Below, piece by piece: positions 8,322 to 18,097 of a DNA stretch of 64,000 bases. How positions within the stretch are numbered: position 1 is the stretch's first letter; every line of letters starts with the position of its first letter. The position numbers and the translations under genes were made by a program. The notes under the pieces are model-generated. The model was not told the DNA's origin and did not search any database. It saw only the letters and a list, made by a program, of their open reading frames with translations. The stretch lies in contig NZ_JABXKL010000080.1 in NCBI RefSeq assembly GCF_017114995.1, forward strand, positions 1 through 64,000, written 5' to 3'. The DNA is from Nostoc sp. NMS9 (lineage in GTDB: Bacteria > Cyanobacteriota > Cyanobacteriia > Cyanobacteriales > Nostocaceae).

Positions 8322-8439
8322 TTGGCGTTGCTGAATAATGGGATGATTGAGGCGGACGCACAGACGCATAGACACAAAGACGTGGTGATTATTTATTGAT
8401 GTAAATTCTCAAATCATCCCGCAATTATGCAACGCCAAA
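8322..8439. repeat. MITE-like element, family C (TTGGCGTTGC ends)
   Basis: The left end TTGGCGTTGCTGAATAATG and right end CAATTATGCAACGCCAA are imperfect inverted repeats, extended by GGATGATT / AATCATCC. The ~118-bp element has no coding capacity. Related ends occur near 8650 (TATGCAACGCC) and near 57990 (GGCGTTGCTGAATTATGG). Confidence 0.65.
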
Positions 8440-8680
8440 TTATTAACAGACTTAGAAAGTCAATGTGAAAAATGAAAGGTTTGCAAGGAAACATCCCAAT
8501 TTTGCACAAATAAATGCCGAACGACTATAAGTCGTGCGCCACATGATTGACTGCACCAAGCTGCAGGGTGAGGCGCTCCCGCAGGGTACGGCCGTTCGCC
8601 CCCACCCGTGTACTTCATTTGCCAGAGAAATGCTATAAGTGCTTCATAACTATGCAACGCCTATATTAAATAACTGATTA
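8440..8680. other. Spacer upstream of the WD40 gene
   Basis: No gene. It includes a G/C-rich stretch (8560-8610) unlike its surroundings and a second family-C right end at about 8652-8662, so it looks like nested repeat remnants plus the promoter of the following gene. Confidence 0.4.
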
Positions 8681-11600
8681 GTGATGGATAGACAGCTAAA
8701 CCCGTCTTATGAGTATCAAGTTGGTGGTACTTTACCAAGCGATGCACCAACATATGTGCAACGGCAAGCTGACCAAGACCTGTATGAAAGCCTAAAAGCA
8801 GGGCACTTCTGTTATGTCCTCAACAGTCGGCAGATGGGGAAATCAAGTTTGCGGGTGCAGACTATGCAACGTTTACAGAAAGAAGGAATTGCTTGTGCTG
8901 CTATTGATATCAGTGTTATTGATGCAACACAAGAGCAATGGTATGCTGGCATAATAGACAGTATTACTAATAGCTTGGAATTATATAGTTTTGATATAAA
9001 TACTTGGTGGGAAAGCAATAGATTTTTACCATATGTTCAAATATTCAAAAAATTTATCCAAGAAGTATTACTAAAACTAGTTGAGACAAAAATTGTTATT
9101 TTTATTGATGAAATTGACAGTATTTTAAGCATAAAATTTAATACTGATGATTTCTTTGCAGTCATCCGAGAATGTTATAACAGCCGTGCAGACGAGCCAG
9201 CATATCAACGCCTGACTTTTGCACTTTTGGGTGTGTCTACTCCTTCAGACTTAATTGAAGATAAGCAACGGACACCGTTTAATATTGGTCGAGCCATTGA
9301 TATAACAGGATTTCGGCTGGAAGAAGCACAGCTACTAGCAAAAGGGCTAGCTGCAATAGGTAATTTACAAGACTTGATGCAAGCAATACTAAATTGGACT
9401 GGAGGACAGCCGTTTCTAACTCAGAAAGTTTGTAAACTGGTGGCACAATCTGCAAAGGAAATCAAAGCGGAAAATCGGAATATAGCAGAAGACACAGAAG
9501 CACTAACTCCTGATTTTCAATCTACAACATATAAACCGCAAGATTTTGTTGCTCATGTTGTACAAACTCATATTATTAAGAATTGGGAAATGCAAGATGA
9601 GCCAGAGCATTTGAGAACAGTACAACAAAGACTGTTGCAAAGTAGCGAACAACGTACTGGAAGATTGCTAGCTTTGTGCCAACAGATTTTACAACAGGGA
9701 GAAATAGAAGCTGATGATAGGCCTGAACAAACTGAACTGCGGCTGACAGGAGTAGCAGTTAAACGCGATGGTAAGCTGCGAATTTACAACCGTATCTATG
9801 AGCAAGTATTTTCCCTAAATTGGTGCGAACGGGAATTAGTGAAACTACGCCCTTATGCTAATGCATTGAGTCAGTGGCTCACTTCTGGATGTCAAGATGA
9901 GTCGCGTCTGTTACGAGGACAAGCCTTGCAAGATGCACAAGCTTGGGCAGTGGGAAAAAGCTTGAGTGATTTAGATCATCAGTTTTTAGCCGCCAGCCAA
10001 GAGCTAGACAAGCAAGAAGTCAAGAAACGTTTAGATGTAGAAGAAAAAGCAAGGCTTTTATTGGAGCGAGCCAACAATGTTTTGATAGAAGCAAATCAAA
10101 AAGCTAATCGGCTGATACGTATAGGTATTGTAATCTTTGGGTTAACTCTTGCAGGTTCTGTAGTACTGGGAATAGTTACTCTACGGGGTATAGCAATACG
10201 TGATATTAATTCCCTTGCTAATGCTTCAGATGATGCATTGAAGTCAGATCCAGAGGAAGCTTTGAAAATAAGTTTAAAAGCTGTTGTGCAAATGCAACGT
10301 ACACTGTGGGTAGATGCCGATACCCGCAGGGAAGTAGAACTAACATTACTGCACACAATTCACAACGTCGCGGTGCCAAATACGTTAGGAGGACATGCAA
10401 AGCGAGTTAATAGCGTCAGTTTCAGCCCAAACGGTAAGATCCTGGCATCTGCAAGTTCTGATAGAACTGTGAGACTGTGGGACATTGCCACTGGCAAAGA
10501 AATTAAAACTCTCACTGGACATACAAAGGAAGTTAATAGCATCAGCTTCAGCCCAAACAGTAAGATTCTGGCATCTGCAAGTAGTGACAACACTGTAAAA
10601 CTGTGGGACATTTCCACTGGCAAAGAAATCAAAACTCTCACTAGCCATACAGATGCAGTTGACAGCATTAGCTTCAGCCCGGATAGCAAGATACTAGCAT
10701 CTGCAAGTAGTGACAACACTGTAAAACTGTGGGACACTACCACTGGCAAAGAAATCAAAACTCTTACTGGGCAGACAAATCCAGTTATTGGTATTAGTTT
10801 TAGCCCGAATGACAAGATACTAGCAACTGCAAGTTCTGATAGAACTGTGAAACTATGGGATATTACTACTGATAAATTACTCAAAACTTTTGAAGGACAT
10901 ACAGACGGGGTTAATAACGTCAGTTTTAGCCCAAATGGTAAGATACTGGCATCTGCAAGTTCTGATAGAACTGTGAAACTATGGGATATTACTACTGGTA
11001 AGTTACTCAAAACTTTTCAAGGGCATACAAGTAGCGTTAATAACGTCAGTTTCAGCCCAAATGGTAAGATACTGGCATCTGCAAGTTCTGATAGAACTGT
11101 GAAACTATGGGATATTACTACTGGTAAGTTACTCAAAACTTTTCAAGGGCATACAAGTAGCGTTAATAACGTCAGTTTCAGCCCAAATGGTAAGATACTG
11201 GCATCTGCAAGTTCTGACAGAACTGTGAAACTATGGGACACTGGCACTGGCAAAGAAATTAAAACCCTCAGTGGACATACAGACGTAGTTCAAGACGTTA
11301 GCTTCAGCTTAGATGGCAAGATGCTAGCATCTGCAAGTCGTGACAGAACTGTGAAATTGTGGGATACCACTAATGGTAAGTTACTCAAAACTTTTATAGG
11401 ACATAAAGAATGGGTTTTAGGTGTCAGTTTCAGTCCGAACGGCAAAATACTGGCATCTGCAAGTCTTGACACTACGCTGAAACTGTGGGATATCACTACT
11501 GGCAAGTTACTTAAAACTCTTAAAGGACATATAAAGCCTGTTAATAAAGTTAGCTTTAGTCCAAATGGCAAGATATTGGCATCTGCCAGTGCTGACACAA

Positions 11601-12244
11601 CGATAAAATTGTGGGACAGTGCCACTGGCAAACTACTCAATACTCTTAAAGGGCATAAACTTGAAGTCTGGGGAGTTGCCTTTAGCCCGGATGGTAAGGT
11701 ATTGGCATCTGCCAGTGCTGACAGAACAGTGAAAATGTGGAATATTACCACTGGCAAAGAAATCAAAACTCTTAGTGGGCATAGAAATGAGGTTAATAAT
11801 GTCAGTTTCAGCCCGAATGGTAAGGTACTAGCATCTGCAAGTTCTGACAATACAGTGAAACTATGGGACACTACCACTGGTAAGTTACTCAAAACTCTTA
11901 AAGGACATACAGAATGGGTTAGTCGTGTTAGTTTCAGACCAGATGGTAAGGTACTGGCATCTGCAAGTGGTGACAATACGGTAAAACTGTGGGATGCTAC
12001 CACAGGTAAGTTACTCAAAACTCTCACTGGACACACAGACTGGGTTCATAGCATCAGCTTTAGCCCAGATGGTAAGGTATTGGCATCTGCAAGTGCTGAC
12101 AATACCGTGAGACTGTGGAGGTGGGATTTTAATTATTTACTGAACGAAGGGTGCAATTTTATTGACAAGTATTTTCAAACTAATCCTCCTGATGATCAGA
12201 GTGACATGCATATATGTGACGGTTTAAAGAGAAACTCTGACTAA
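8681..12244 (+). CDS. AAA-like ATPase with 14 WD40 repeats, membrane anchored
   Basis: 1187 residues from GTG 8681, or one fewer from ATG 8684. Residues ~1-400 form an AAA-like NTPase domain: the P-loop variant SRQMGKSSLRVQ, Walker B region IVIFIDEIDSI, and a winged-helix-like part. A charged coiled-coil stretch (EVKKRLDVEEKARLLLERAN) and one transmembrane helix (IGIVIFGLTLAGSVVLGIV) follow. The C-terminus has 14 WD40 repeats of 42 residues each, enough for two seven-bladed propellers or one 14-blade array. Repeats 5 and 6 differ by one base over 126 bp, so the array expanded recently. Cyanobacterial proteins of this type resemble STAND-class signalling ATPases. The ligand is unknown. A 181-bp inverted-repeat element lies downstream. 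Confidence 0.85.
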   Translation: MMDRQLNPSYEYQVGGTLPSDAPTYVQRQADQDLYESLKAGHFCYVLNSRQMGKSSLRVQTMQRLQKEGIACAAIDISVIDATQEQWYAGIIDSITNSLELYSFDINTWWESNRFLPYVQIFKKFIQEVLLKLVETKIVIFIDEIDSILSIKFNTDDFFAVIRECYNSRADEPAYQRLTFALLGVSTPSDLIEDKQRTPFNIGRAIDITGFRLEEAQLLAKGLAAIGNLQDLMQAILNWTGGQPFLTQKVCKLVAQSAKEIKAENRNIAEDTEALTPDFQSTTYKPQDFVAHVVQTHIIKNWEMQDEPEHLRTVQQRLLQSSEQRTGRLLALCQQILQQGEIEADDRPEQTELRLTGVAVKRDGKLRIYNRIYEQVFSLNWCERELVKLRPYANALSQWLTSGCQDESRLLRGQALQDAQAWAVGKSLSDLDHQFLAASQELDKQEVKKRLDVEEKARLLLERANNVLIEANQKANRLIRIGIVIFGLTLAGSVVLGIVTLRGIAIRDINSLANASDDALKSDPEEALKISLKAVVQMQRTLWVDADTRREVELTLLHTIHNVAVPNTLGGHAKRVNSVSFSPNGKILASASSDRTVRLWDIATGKEIKTLTGHTKEVNSISFSPNSKILASASSDNTVKLWDISTGKEIKTLTSHTDAVDSISFSPDSKILASASSDNTVKLWDTTTGKEIKTLTGQTNPVIGISFSPNDKILATASSDRTVKLWDITTDKLLKTFEGHTDGVNNVSFSPNGKILASASSDRTVKLWDITTGKLLKTFQGHTSSVNNVSFSPNGKILASASSDRTVKLWDITTGKLLKTFQGHTSSVNNVSFSPNGKILASASSDRTVKLWDTGTGKEIKTLSGHTDVVQDVSFSLDGKMLASASRDRTVKLWDTTNGKLLKTFIGHKEWVLGVSFSPNGKILASASLDTTLKLWDITTGKLLKTLKGHIKPVNKVSFSPNGKILASASADTTIKLWDSATGKLLNTLKGHKLEVWGVAFSPDGKVLASASADRTVKMWNITTGKEIKTLSGHRNEVNNVSFSPNGKVLASASSDNTVKLWDTTTGKLLKTLKGHTEWVSRVSFRPDGKVLASASGDNTVKLWDATTGKLLKTLTGHTDWVHSISFSPDGKVLASASADNTVRLWRWDFNYLLNEGCNFIDKYFQTNPPDDQSDMHICDGLKRNSD
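10910..11287 (+). repeat. 126-bp tandem repeats inside the WD40 gene
   Basis: Units begin at 10910, 11036 and 11162, with an exact 126-bp period equal to one 42-residue WD40 blade. The first two units differ by one base (TTTT to TTTC). The third is identical to the second for more than half its length and then diverges. Confidence 0.9.
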
Positions 12245-12801
12245 GTGTTACTTACCTTAAAATATATATTCTTATGCGCTAAACAGTACTAACAGAATTT
12301 TATAACTAACGAGATTTAAACTGCTTAAATTTTCTTATTTTCAAAGACTTTTACGAATATTTTGTAGTAGAAATTTTATAGTCATACTAGATATTGAACA
12401 TACTACGAATCAGTACATTCGCTGATTGAATTTTTAAATGTCAAAAAATAAATATAGTAAAATTTAAAATTAATCTATTAGCGTATCTAATTAATCCATG
12501 ATTCCTAATGAAAGTAATGTGAAGGGCGTGATATACAAAGTCGAATGTTGGAAGTCTAATCTCTCTTTTGTCACTTTCGGCAGAGAATAATCTGTAACTC
12601 TTGCCCAGACAGGATTTTGCCTATAGAGCTTTGTTTGGAGGTTTCTATTAGTTTGCGATCGCTAATCTTCTCACCAAATCTAGGTTTCATCATTTAGGCT
12701 CAATTTTTATTTCCCCAGAGTGACAAAAGAGGGATTAGGCTTGCTTTTAGGGAAAACAAAGCATCGCTTTAGTTATTTGGGGTTGAATTAGCAAAATATT
12801 T
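12245..12801. other. Gene-free spacer with 181-bp inverted-repeat element
   Basis: No gene supported. TAATCTCTCTTTTGTCACT (12557-12575) and AGTGACAAAAGAGGGATTA (12719-12737) are inverted copies with one mismatch, bounding a 181-bp non-coding segment that looks like a MITE. The rest is A/T-rich. Confidence 0.55.
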
Positions 12802-14487
12802 TCAGTCATTTAATTCCATCAATTCTTTTGTTTTCAAAATAGCCGCTACAGGTTGAGAACATGCAATCTGAGGAGAGATAGAGCAAATCGCCTCTGTGGT
12901 TGTTTCAAAACAATTTGATAACCCAATTGTTTTTAACAATCCTGTGCGTTCTAGTAGTTGTTGGACTTCGGGTTGTAAACCTGTGAGAATTAATCGGCAA
13001 TTGTGCCGTTCCAAGTCGTGATAAATATCCTCTAAGGCTACTAACCCAGTTGTGTCCATATTTGGCACAAACCGCAACCGGAGAATTAAATACTTTACTT
13101 CCGGTTCATCGCGGAGGAAGGTAGCAAATCGTTCAGCAGCACCAAAAAATACGGGGCCATCTACCCGATAAACGGCAATTTCCTTACCTAATTCTAGAGG
13201 AGTACCAGGGGGAAATACTTCGGTTTCAGGTATTTTAACTAAACTTAAATCGCTCATCCGTTTAATGAACAAGGCTCCGGCTGCAATCAATCCCACTTCG
13301 ACAGCGAGAACTAAGTCAAACAAGATTGTCACTAGCCAGGTGAGAATCATCACAGCAAAGTCTGAGTAGGTAGCACGCATCAATAAACCAATGGCTTCCC
13401 ATTCAATCATTCGCAAGCTAACTACCATCAGAATCCCAGCAAGTGCTGCTAAAGGAATCTGTGCTGCTAGGGGTGCTAAAGTTAAAACGATGATGGCTAA
13501 AGCAAGACCGTGAATTACCCCAGATAGTCGGGTTTTACCGCCAGAACGAACATTTACAGCAGTCCGAGCGATCGCACCTGTGGCAGGGATGCCCCCAAAA
13601 AATGGCACAATCATATTAGCCAAACCTTGACCAATTAATTCGCGATCGCTATTATGTTTCTCGCTGACTGTCATCCCATCAGCTACCACCGCCGATAGCA
13701 AAGATTCAATACTTCCCAGTGCCGCTAAAGCCAAAGCCGGGTTAATTAGTTCTCGAATCACACTAAAATCATTCCAGTGGGGAATACCTTGAGGCATCGG
13801 TAAAGATTGAGGAATCGTGCCAATTGTAGGTACATTCAGATGGAAAGCAGAAGCGATCGCTGTTGCTAACACCAGTCCCACTAAAGAACCTGGTATTGTC
13901 GTATTGATTCTGGGCCATAAAATATTAGTTGCAATCACCACAACTGCTAAGGCAACTGCTGCCCAATTTAGAGCTTCTACATGAGTTAGACTTTGCCACA
14001 GTCCCGGCAAAAAATGTTCGCTACGTGGTAATTTTAAACCAAAGAAATTATTTAACTGACCACAAAAAATAATGACGGCAATACCATTAGTAAAACCTGC
14101 CGTCACCGGATAGGGAATAAACTTTACTAACTGTCCAAGTTTGGCAACCCCCAAGGCAATCTGGATAATCCCAGCCATTACCCCAGCAATCCAAACTTTC
14201 TCAAGGCCGTACTTGGCGACAATTCCCACCAAAACCACAGCCATTGCACCTGTTGGCCCTGTAATCTGTACTGACGAACCACCAAAAATGGCGGCGACAA
14301 TTCCCGCCACAATCGCGGTGTAAAGTCCCGCTTTTGGTTCCACACCACTGGCTACGGCAAAGGCTAAAGCCAAAGGCAATGCTACGACTGCTGCTGTTAG
14401 TCCTCCCGTGAAATCGCCACGCAGTCCATTAAACAAGCGACTCAGACGCAAAAGCAGTGGTTCTTTGAGGATATCAGATATTGTCAT
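12802..14487 (-). CDS. SulP-family anion transporter with STAS domain
   Basis: About 561 residues from ATG 14487; an ATG at 14529 adds 14 residues. The N-terminal part holds 10-14 membrane segments. Family signatures include GDFTGGLTAAVVALPLALAF, the QITGPTGAMAVVLVG loop and NSDRELIGQGLANMIVPFFG. The C-terminal ~120 residues are a cytosolic STAS domain (VYRVDGPVFFGAAERFATFL). SulP proteins import sulfate, or bicarbonate in the cyanobacterial BicA group. It is related to but clearly different from BicA, so the substrate cannot be assigned. No carbonic anhydrase is adjacent. The gene is divergent from the following hydrolase gene. Confidence 0.85.
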   Translation of the reverse strand: MTISDILKEPLLLRLSRLFNGLRGDFTGGLTAAVVALPLALAFAVASGVEPKAGLYTAIVAGIVAAIFGGSSVQITGPTGAMAVVLVGIVAKYGLEKVWIAGVMAGIIQIALGVAKLGQLVKFIPYPVTAGFTNGIAVIIFCGQLNNFFGLKLPRSEHFLPGLWQSLTHVEALNWAAVALAVVVIATNILWPRINTTIPGSLVGLVLATAIASAFHLNVPTIGTIPQSLPMPQGIPHWNDFSVIRELINPALALAALGSIESLLSAVVADGMTVSEKHNSDRELIGQGLANMIVPFFGGIPATGAIARTAVNVRSGGKTRLSGVIHGLALAIIVLTLAPLAAQIPLAALAGILMVVSLRMIEWEAIGLLMRATYSDFAVMILTWLVTILFDLVLAVEVGLIAAGALFIKRMSDLSLVKIPETEVFPPGTPLELGKEIAVYRVDGPVFFGAAERFATFLRDEPEVKYLILRLRFVPNMDTTGLVALEDIYHDLERHNCRLILTGLQPEVQQLLERTGLLKTIGLSNCFETTTEAICSISPQIACSQPVAAILKTKELMELND

Positions 14488-14793
14488 ATCGTCATTTTCA
14501 ACTCTTGTACAGAATTTGTTGAAGCACACACAAATGTTATTCCATCTTTCCGGTAGACTTCATCAGGGTTATCGAGAATTGCCAGATTGCGTATGGGTTT
14601 TGGTTCAAGTTCGCCTATTTGCTGATTAATCAAAGCGCAGGTTTGCTTGACATAATGGATATAGTATGTATTGTATGGTGTGCGATCGCTAACTTTGTTC
14701 TTTGGGATTTATAATAACGACGGTTGTAGCATTGCCAACAGCAGGAATTATGAACGATGAACATTGCCGTAAAGCTTTAAGTCTTTTTTCAAA

Positions 14794-15657
14794 ATGAATT
14801 CATACACTGAAACAGAATTCTTTGTTGGTGCTATTCCGTACCAAATGTATGTTCAATATTACCGACCGAGTCAAGACCAAAATTTAGTTCCGATTGTGCT
14901 TTTACATGGTGCCTTTCATACAGGTACTTGCTTTGTCAAAACACCCGATAATCGTCAAGGTTGGGCAGCATATCTGGCAGAACTGGGCCGGGAAACCTAT
15001 ATTGTTGACTGGCCAGGGCATGGTCGGTCGGGCTGTGTGCCAGACTTAGCTGTGATGTCATATCAACGGGTAATCAATGCTACAGTCGCGCTACTCCAAC
15101 GGATTGGCCCGGCTGTGATTCTTACCCACAGTATGTCTGGTATCGTTGGTTGGCAGACGGCACAAACTCATCCCAAACTTGTTAAAGCTATTATAGGCAT
15201 TGCACCAAGTTCACCAGCCAATCTATTACCAGTTATCACAAAAAACTCTTCTTTGGCTTTTCCCGAAGACCGTCCACGTATCCAGTCGCGTGAAGATACT
15301 AAAAAGTACTTCACCAACTCAGATACTTTTCCGCAAGAGGCATTTGAGAATTACTTTTGCAGTTTGGTCGCTGAGAGTGCGCGGATGAGCAACGAACTCA
15401 GAAATGTTGAAGGACGAGGGCTTTATATTGGCGACCCTCAGATACTATATGGTATTCCCATCTGTGTGATTACGGGCGACCAAGACCCGCGCCATCCTCG
15501 TGAGACAGATGCAAAAACTGCAAAATACTTCCGGGGTGATTTTATTTGGCTTCCTGAAGTTGGCCTCCCTGGTCACGGTCATCTGCCAATGCTTGAACAC
15601 GGTAACTTAGCGATTGCTGACCTGTTTATCAATTGGCTGCATAGCAAAAATCTATAG
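14794..15657 (+). CDS. Alpha/beta hydrolase
   Basis: 287 residues. The alpha/beta hydrolase fold is shown by the oxyanion region LLHGAFHTGTCF, DWPGHGRSG, the nucleophile elbow THSMSGIVGW (Ser in S-M-S-G), a late aspartate in TGDQDPRHPR and the catalytic histidine in GLPGHGHLPMLEHG. The substrate is unknown; the family includes esterases, lipases and dehalogenases. There is no signal peptide, so it should be cytoplasmic. The next gene begins 26 bases downstream and may be co-transcribed. Confidence 0.8.
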   Translation: MNSYTETEFFVGAIPYQMYVQYYRPSQDQNLVPIVLLHGAFHTGTCFVKTPDNRQGWAAYLAELGRETYIVDWPGHGRSGCVPDLAVMSYQRVINATVALLQRIGPAVILTHSMSGIVGWQTAQTHPKLVKAIIGIAPSSPANLLPVITKNSSLAFPEDRPRIQSREDTKKYFTNSDTFPQEAFENYFCSLVAESARMSNELRNVEGRGLYIGDPQILYGIPICVITGDQDPRHPRETDAKTAKYFRGDFIWLPEVGLPGHGHLPMLEHGNLAIADLFINWLHSKNL

Positions 15658-15682
15658 TTGAAGGCTTCAAAAACAAAAACCA

Positions 15683-17422
15683 GTGACACAAAACTCTAAA
15701 ACAGGCGCAGCATTTATTGCAGGCGGAACTATAACAGGTGTTGGTGTTTCCGCAACGGTAGGCGGGATGGGACTAGCAGGCGGATTTGGTGCAGTTGGTA
15801 TTGGTGCAACTCCTGTAGTCGGTGCTGGCGCTGTAGCTGGTGCTGCTACTTATGGTGCTTTTAAAGCCATAGTAGAGGGAGATGCTGCTGCGATCGCTAC
15901 AATGGGAATTGGTGCAGTCGGCGGTGCTGGTGTTTACAGCGTCGTCGGTGGTATGGGTTTAGTCGCACCGAAAGTAGGGCTGGCATTTGGGATTGGTACA
16001 GTACCGATGGCAGGAATTGGTGCAGTAGTAGGACTCGCCGCCTATGGTATTGCCAAACTGTTAGATGAATCGGGAATTAGCGAAACTCCAGCACAGCTTT
16101 TTGAGCGGATGGAAGAGAAAGTTTTGCAGATGGGCTACTATTCCGAAGCAGTGATGGAATTAGAAGCATTTTTATCTGGTGACGATCTCAACCAAAAATT
16201 TGCTGTTTTGCAAATCGAGGATGAGTTACAAGCGCTTAAGGCTAAATTCAATAAAAAATCAGAATTTGTTACGCCTAAAGCTTCTACTCCCAATATTAAA
16301 CTAGAAAAAATATCTCCGACAACTCAGCTACCTGAAACCTGGAGATGTGTACGCACACTCAAAGGACACTTAGCCGCAGTTAATGCGATCGCAATCAGTC
16401 CTGATGGTAGTACCTTAATCAGTGGCAGTGATGACAGACAAGTTAATTTGTGGAACTTGAAAACCGGAAAATGGCTTTATACATTCTCTGGACAAGCAGA
16501 AGCAGTTTTATCTGTTGCTATCAGTCCTGATGGACAGCAGATTGCAAGTGGTAGTGTCGATTGCAAAATCAGCAGTTGGCAGATAGACACAAAAAAATTT
16601 CTCCAGACATTCTTTTATTTAAACTCTGCTTATAGTCATAATGGTTTTGTTAACTCGCTTGTCTATAGTCCTGATGGGGCAATTCTTGCTAGTGGTTCTA
16701 CCGATAAGACAATTAGAATTTGGGGACGCTATACGGGAACAGTAAAACGCACCTTAAATGAACACTCAGATGCAGTTTTGTTTGTCACCATAAGTCCCGA
16801 TGGTAAAATTCTTGCAAGTGGTAGTGCCGATAAGACAATTAGAATTTGGGATTTCAAAACTTGGGAACAACGCTACATTCTCACTGAACATTTGGATGCA
16901 GTGAATACAGTTGCTATCAGTTTTAACAGTCAAACTCTTATTAGTGGTAGCACAGACACCACAATTAAACTGTGGAACCTCCCAACTGGAGAATTACTTT
17001 CCACTTTGACTGGACACACAGGGGCGGTTTTGTCTGTTGCCATTAGCCCTGATGGAAAAACCCTCGCCAGTGCCAGCCGAGACGGTACAATCAAACTTTG
17101 GAACCTCCACACTGGGGAACTACTACAAAATCTTTCTGGGTGTAATCCCGTTGCTTTCAGCCCTGATGGTAAAACGCTGGTAAGTGGCGCTAATGGCGGA
17201 AGCATCAAGATTTGGAGTCAATTTACTCTCGACTCTGAATTATCTGGGGAATGGTGGGAAGTCTTGGGCGTAAATCAGAGCGATCGCCCCAATGTTGTTA
17301 AACTTGCCTACCGTCGATTAGCAAGATTGTATCATCCTGATGTTAATAGTTCTACAATTGCAAAAGCTTCAATGCAAGCAATCAATCAAGCTTATAAAGA
17401 ATTCCAGCAGCAGCTAATATGA
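15683..17422 (+). CDS. Glycine-rich membrane / WD40 / J-domain protein
   Basis: 579 residues from GTG 15683. Residues ~1-130 are glycine/alanine-rich and hydrophobic (GGTITGVGVSATVGGMG and similar blocks), suggesting glycine-zipper membrane insertion. A helical linker follows. Residues ~230-520 hold seven WD40 repeats, one complete propeller, with the last blade shortened (GCNPVAFSPDGKTLVSG). The last ~60 residues are a J-domain with HPD at 551-553, so it should stimulate an Hsp70 ATPase. A C-terminal J-domain is unusual, since most J-proteins carry it first. The inferred job is recruitment of DnaK to a membrane-bound or propeller-bound client. Confidence 0.85.
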   Translation: MTQNSKTGAAFIAGGTITGVGVSATVGGMGLAGGFGAVGIGATPVVGAGAVAGAATYGAFKAIVEGDAAAIATMGIGAVGGAGVYSVVGGMGLVAPKVGLAFGIGTVPMAGIGAVVGLAAYGIAKLLDESGISETPAQLFERMEEKVLQMGYYSEAVMELEAFLSGDDLNQKFAVLQIEDELQALKAKFNKKSEFVTPKASTPNIKLEKISPTTQLPETWRCVRTLKGHLAAVNAIAISPDGSTLISGSDDRQVNLWNLKTGKWLYTFSGQAEAVLSVAISPDGQQIASGSVDCKISSWQIDTKKFLQTFFYLNSAYSHNGFVNSLVYSPDGAILASGSTDKTIRIWGRYTGTVKRTLNEHSDAVLFVTISPDGKILASGSADKTIRIWDFKTWEQRYILTEHLDAVNTVAISFNSQTLISGSTDTTIKLWNLPTGELLSTLTGHTGAVLSVAISPDGKTLASASRDGTIKLWNLHTGELLQNLSGCNPVAFSPDGKTLVSGANGGSIKIWSQFTLDSELSGEWWEVLGVNQSDRPNVVKLAYRRLARLYHPDVNSSTIAKASMQAINQAYKEFQQQLI

Positions 17423-17479
17423 AGTTAGCAGTTTATCGATGCTAGTCAAAATATGAATAATATTTGAGGAAATAGTGTT

Positions 17480-18097
17480 ATGTTTCAACATTTAGTAGAA
17501 GCGATAAATTTTGAAGATTTTGTCGAATGGAAACCGGAAAACGGCAGATGTGAATTACATAAAGGAGTAATAGTTGAAATGCAGCCGACAGGGGAACATG
17601 AGTTAGTCAGAGCATTTCTGATTAGAGAACTCAATTTTGAGATTCGGAGGTTTAACCTAGCTTATTCGATTCCTGCTCAAGCATTAATCAAATCTGTTGA
17701 TAAAAAATCTGGTTATATTCCAGATGTGCTGGTATTGAGTATCCCTAACTTAATTAATGAACCATTTTGGAAAAAATCATCAACAGTTACTCAAGCCGCA
17801 TCAATTCCATTGGTAGTAGAAGTTGTGAGTACAAATTGGCGAGATGATTACTTTCTCAAATTCGCTGAATATGAGGAAATTGGGATTCCAGAATATTGGA
17901 TTGTTGACTATGCTGCTGTTGGTGGAAAACGGTTTATCGGCAATCCGAAACAACCGACGATATCAGTTTACAGATTAGTGGAAGGCGAGTACCAAGTAGC
18001 TCAGTTTTGTGGTAATGACCAAATTCAATCGCCAACTTTAATAGAGCTAAATCTAACTGCTGAACAAGTGTTTAAGGCTGCTTCAGGAGAACAGTAA
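17480..18097 (+). CDS. Uma2 (DUF820) family endonuclease-like protein
   Basis: 205 residues. The Uma2 fold belongs to the PD-(D/E)xK nuclease superfamily; visible signatures are the ELHKGVIVEMQPTGEHE start, SGYIPDVLVLS and LVVEVVSTNWRDDYFLKFAEYEEIGIPEYWIVD, which contain the acidic and lysine positions. Cyanobacteria carry dozens of these genes, often scattered and mobile, and their role is unsettled. AGGAAAT precedes the ATG at 17480. No transposase is adjacent. Confidence 0.85.
   Translation: MFQHLVEAINFEDFVEWKPENGRCELHKGVIVEMQPTGEHELVRAFLIRELNFEIRRFNLAYSIPAQALIKSVDKKSGYIPDVLVLSIPNLINEPFWKKSSTVTQAASIPLVVEVVSTNWRDDYFLKFAEYEEIGIPEYWIVDYAAVGGKRFIGNPKQPTISVYRLVEGEYQVAQFCGNDQIQSPTLIELNLTAEQVFKAASGEQ

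Noticed and set aside
10360..12036. Long minus-strand open frames opposite the WD40 repeats
   Set aside because: They mirror the 42-residue repeats of the plus-strand gene and have no ribosome sites or family motifs; they are shadows of repetitive codons.
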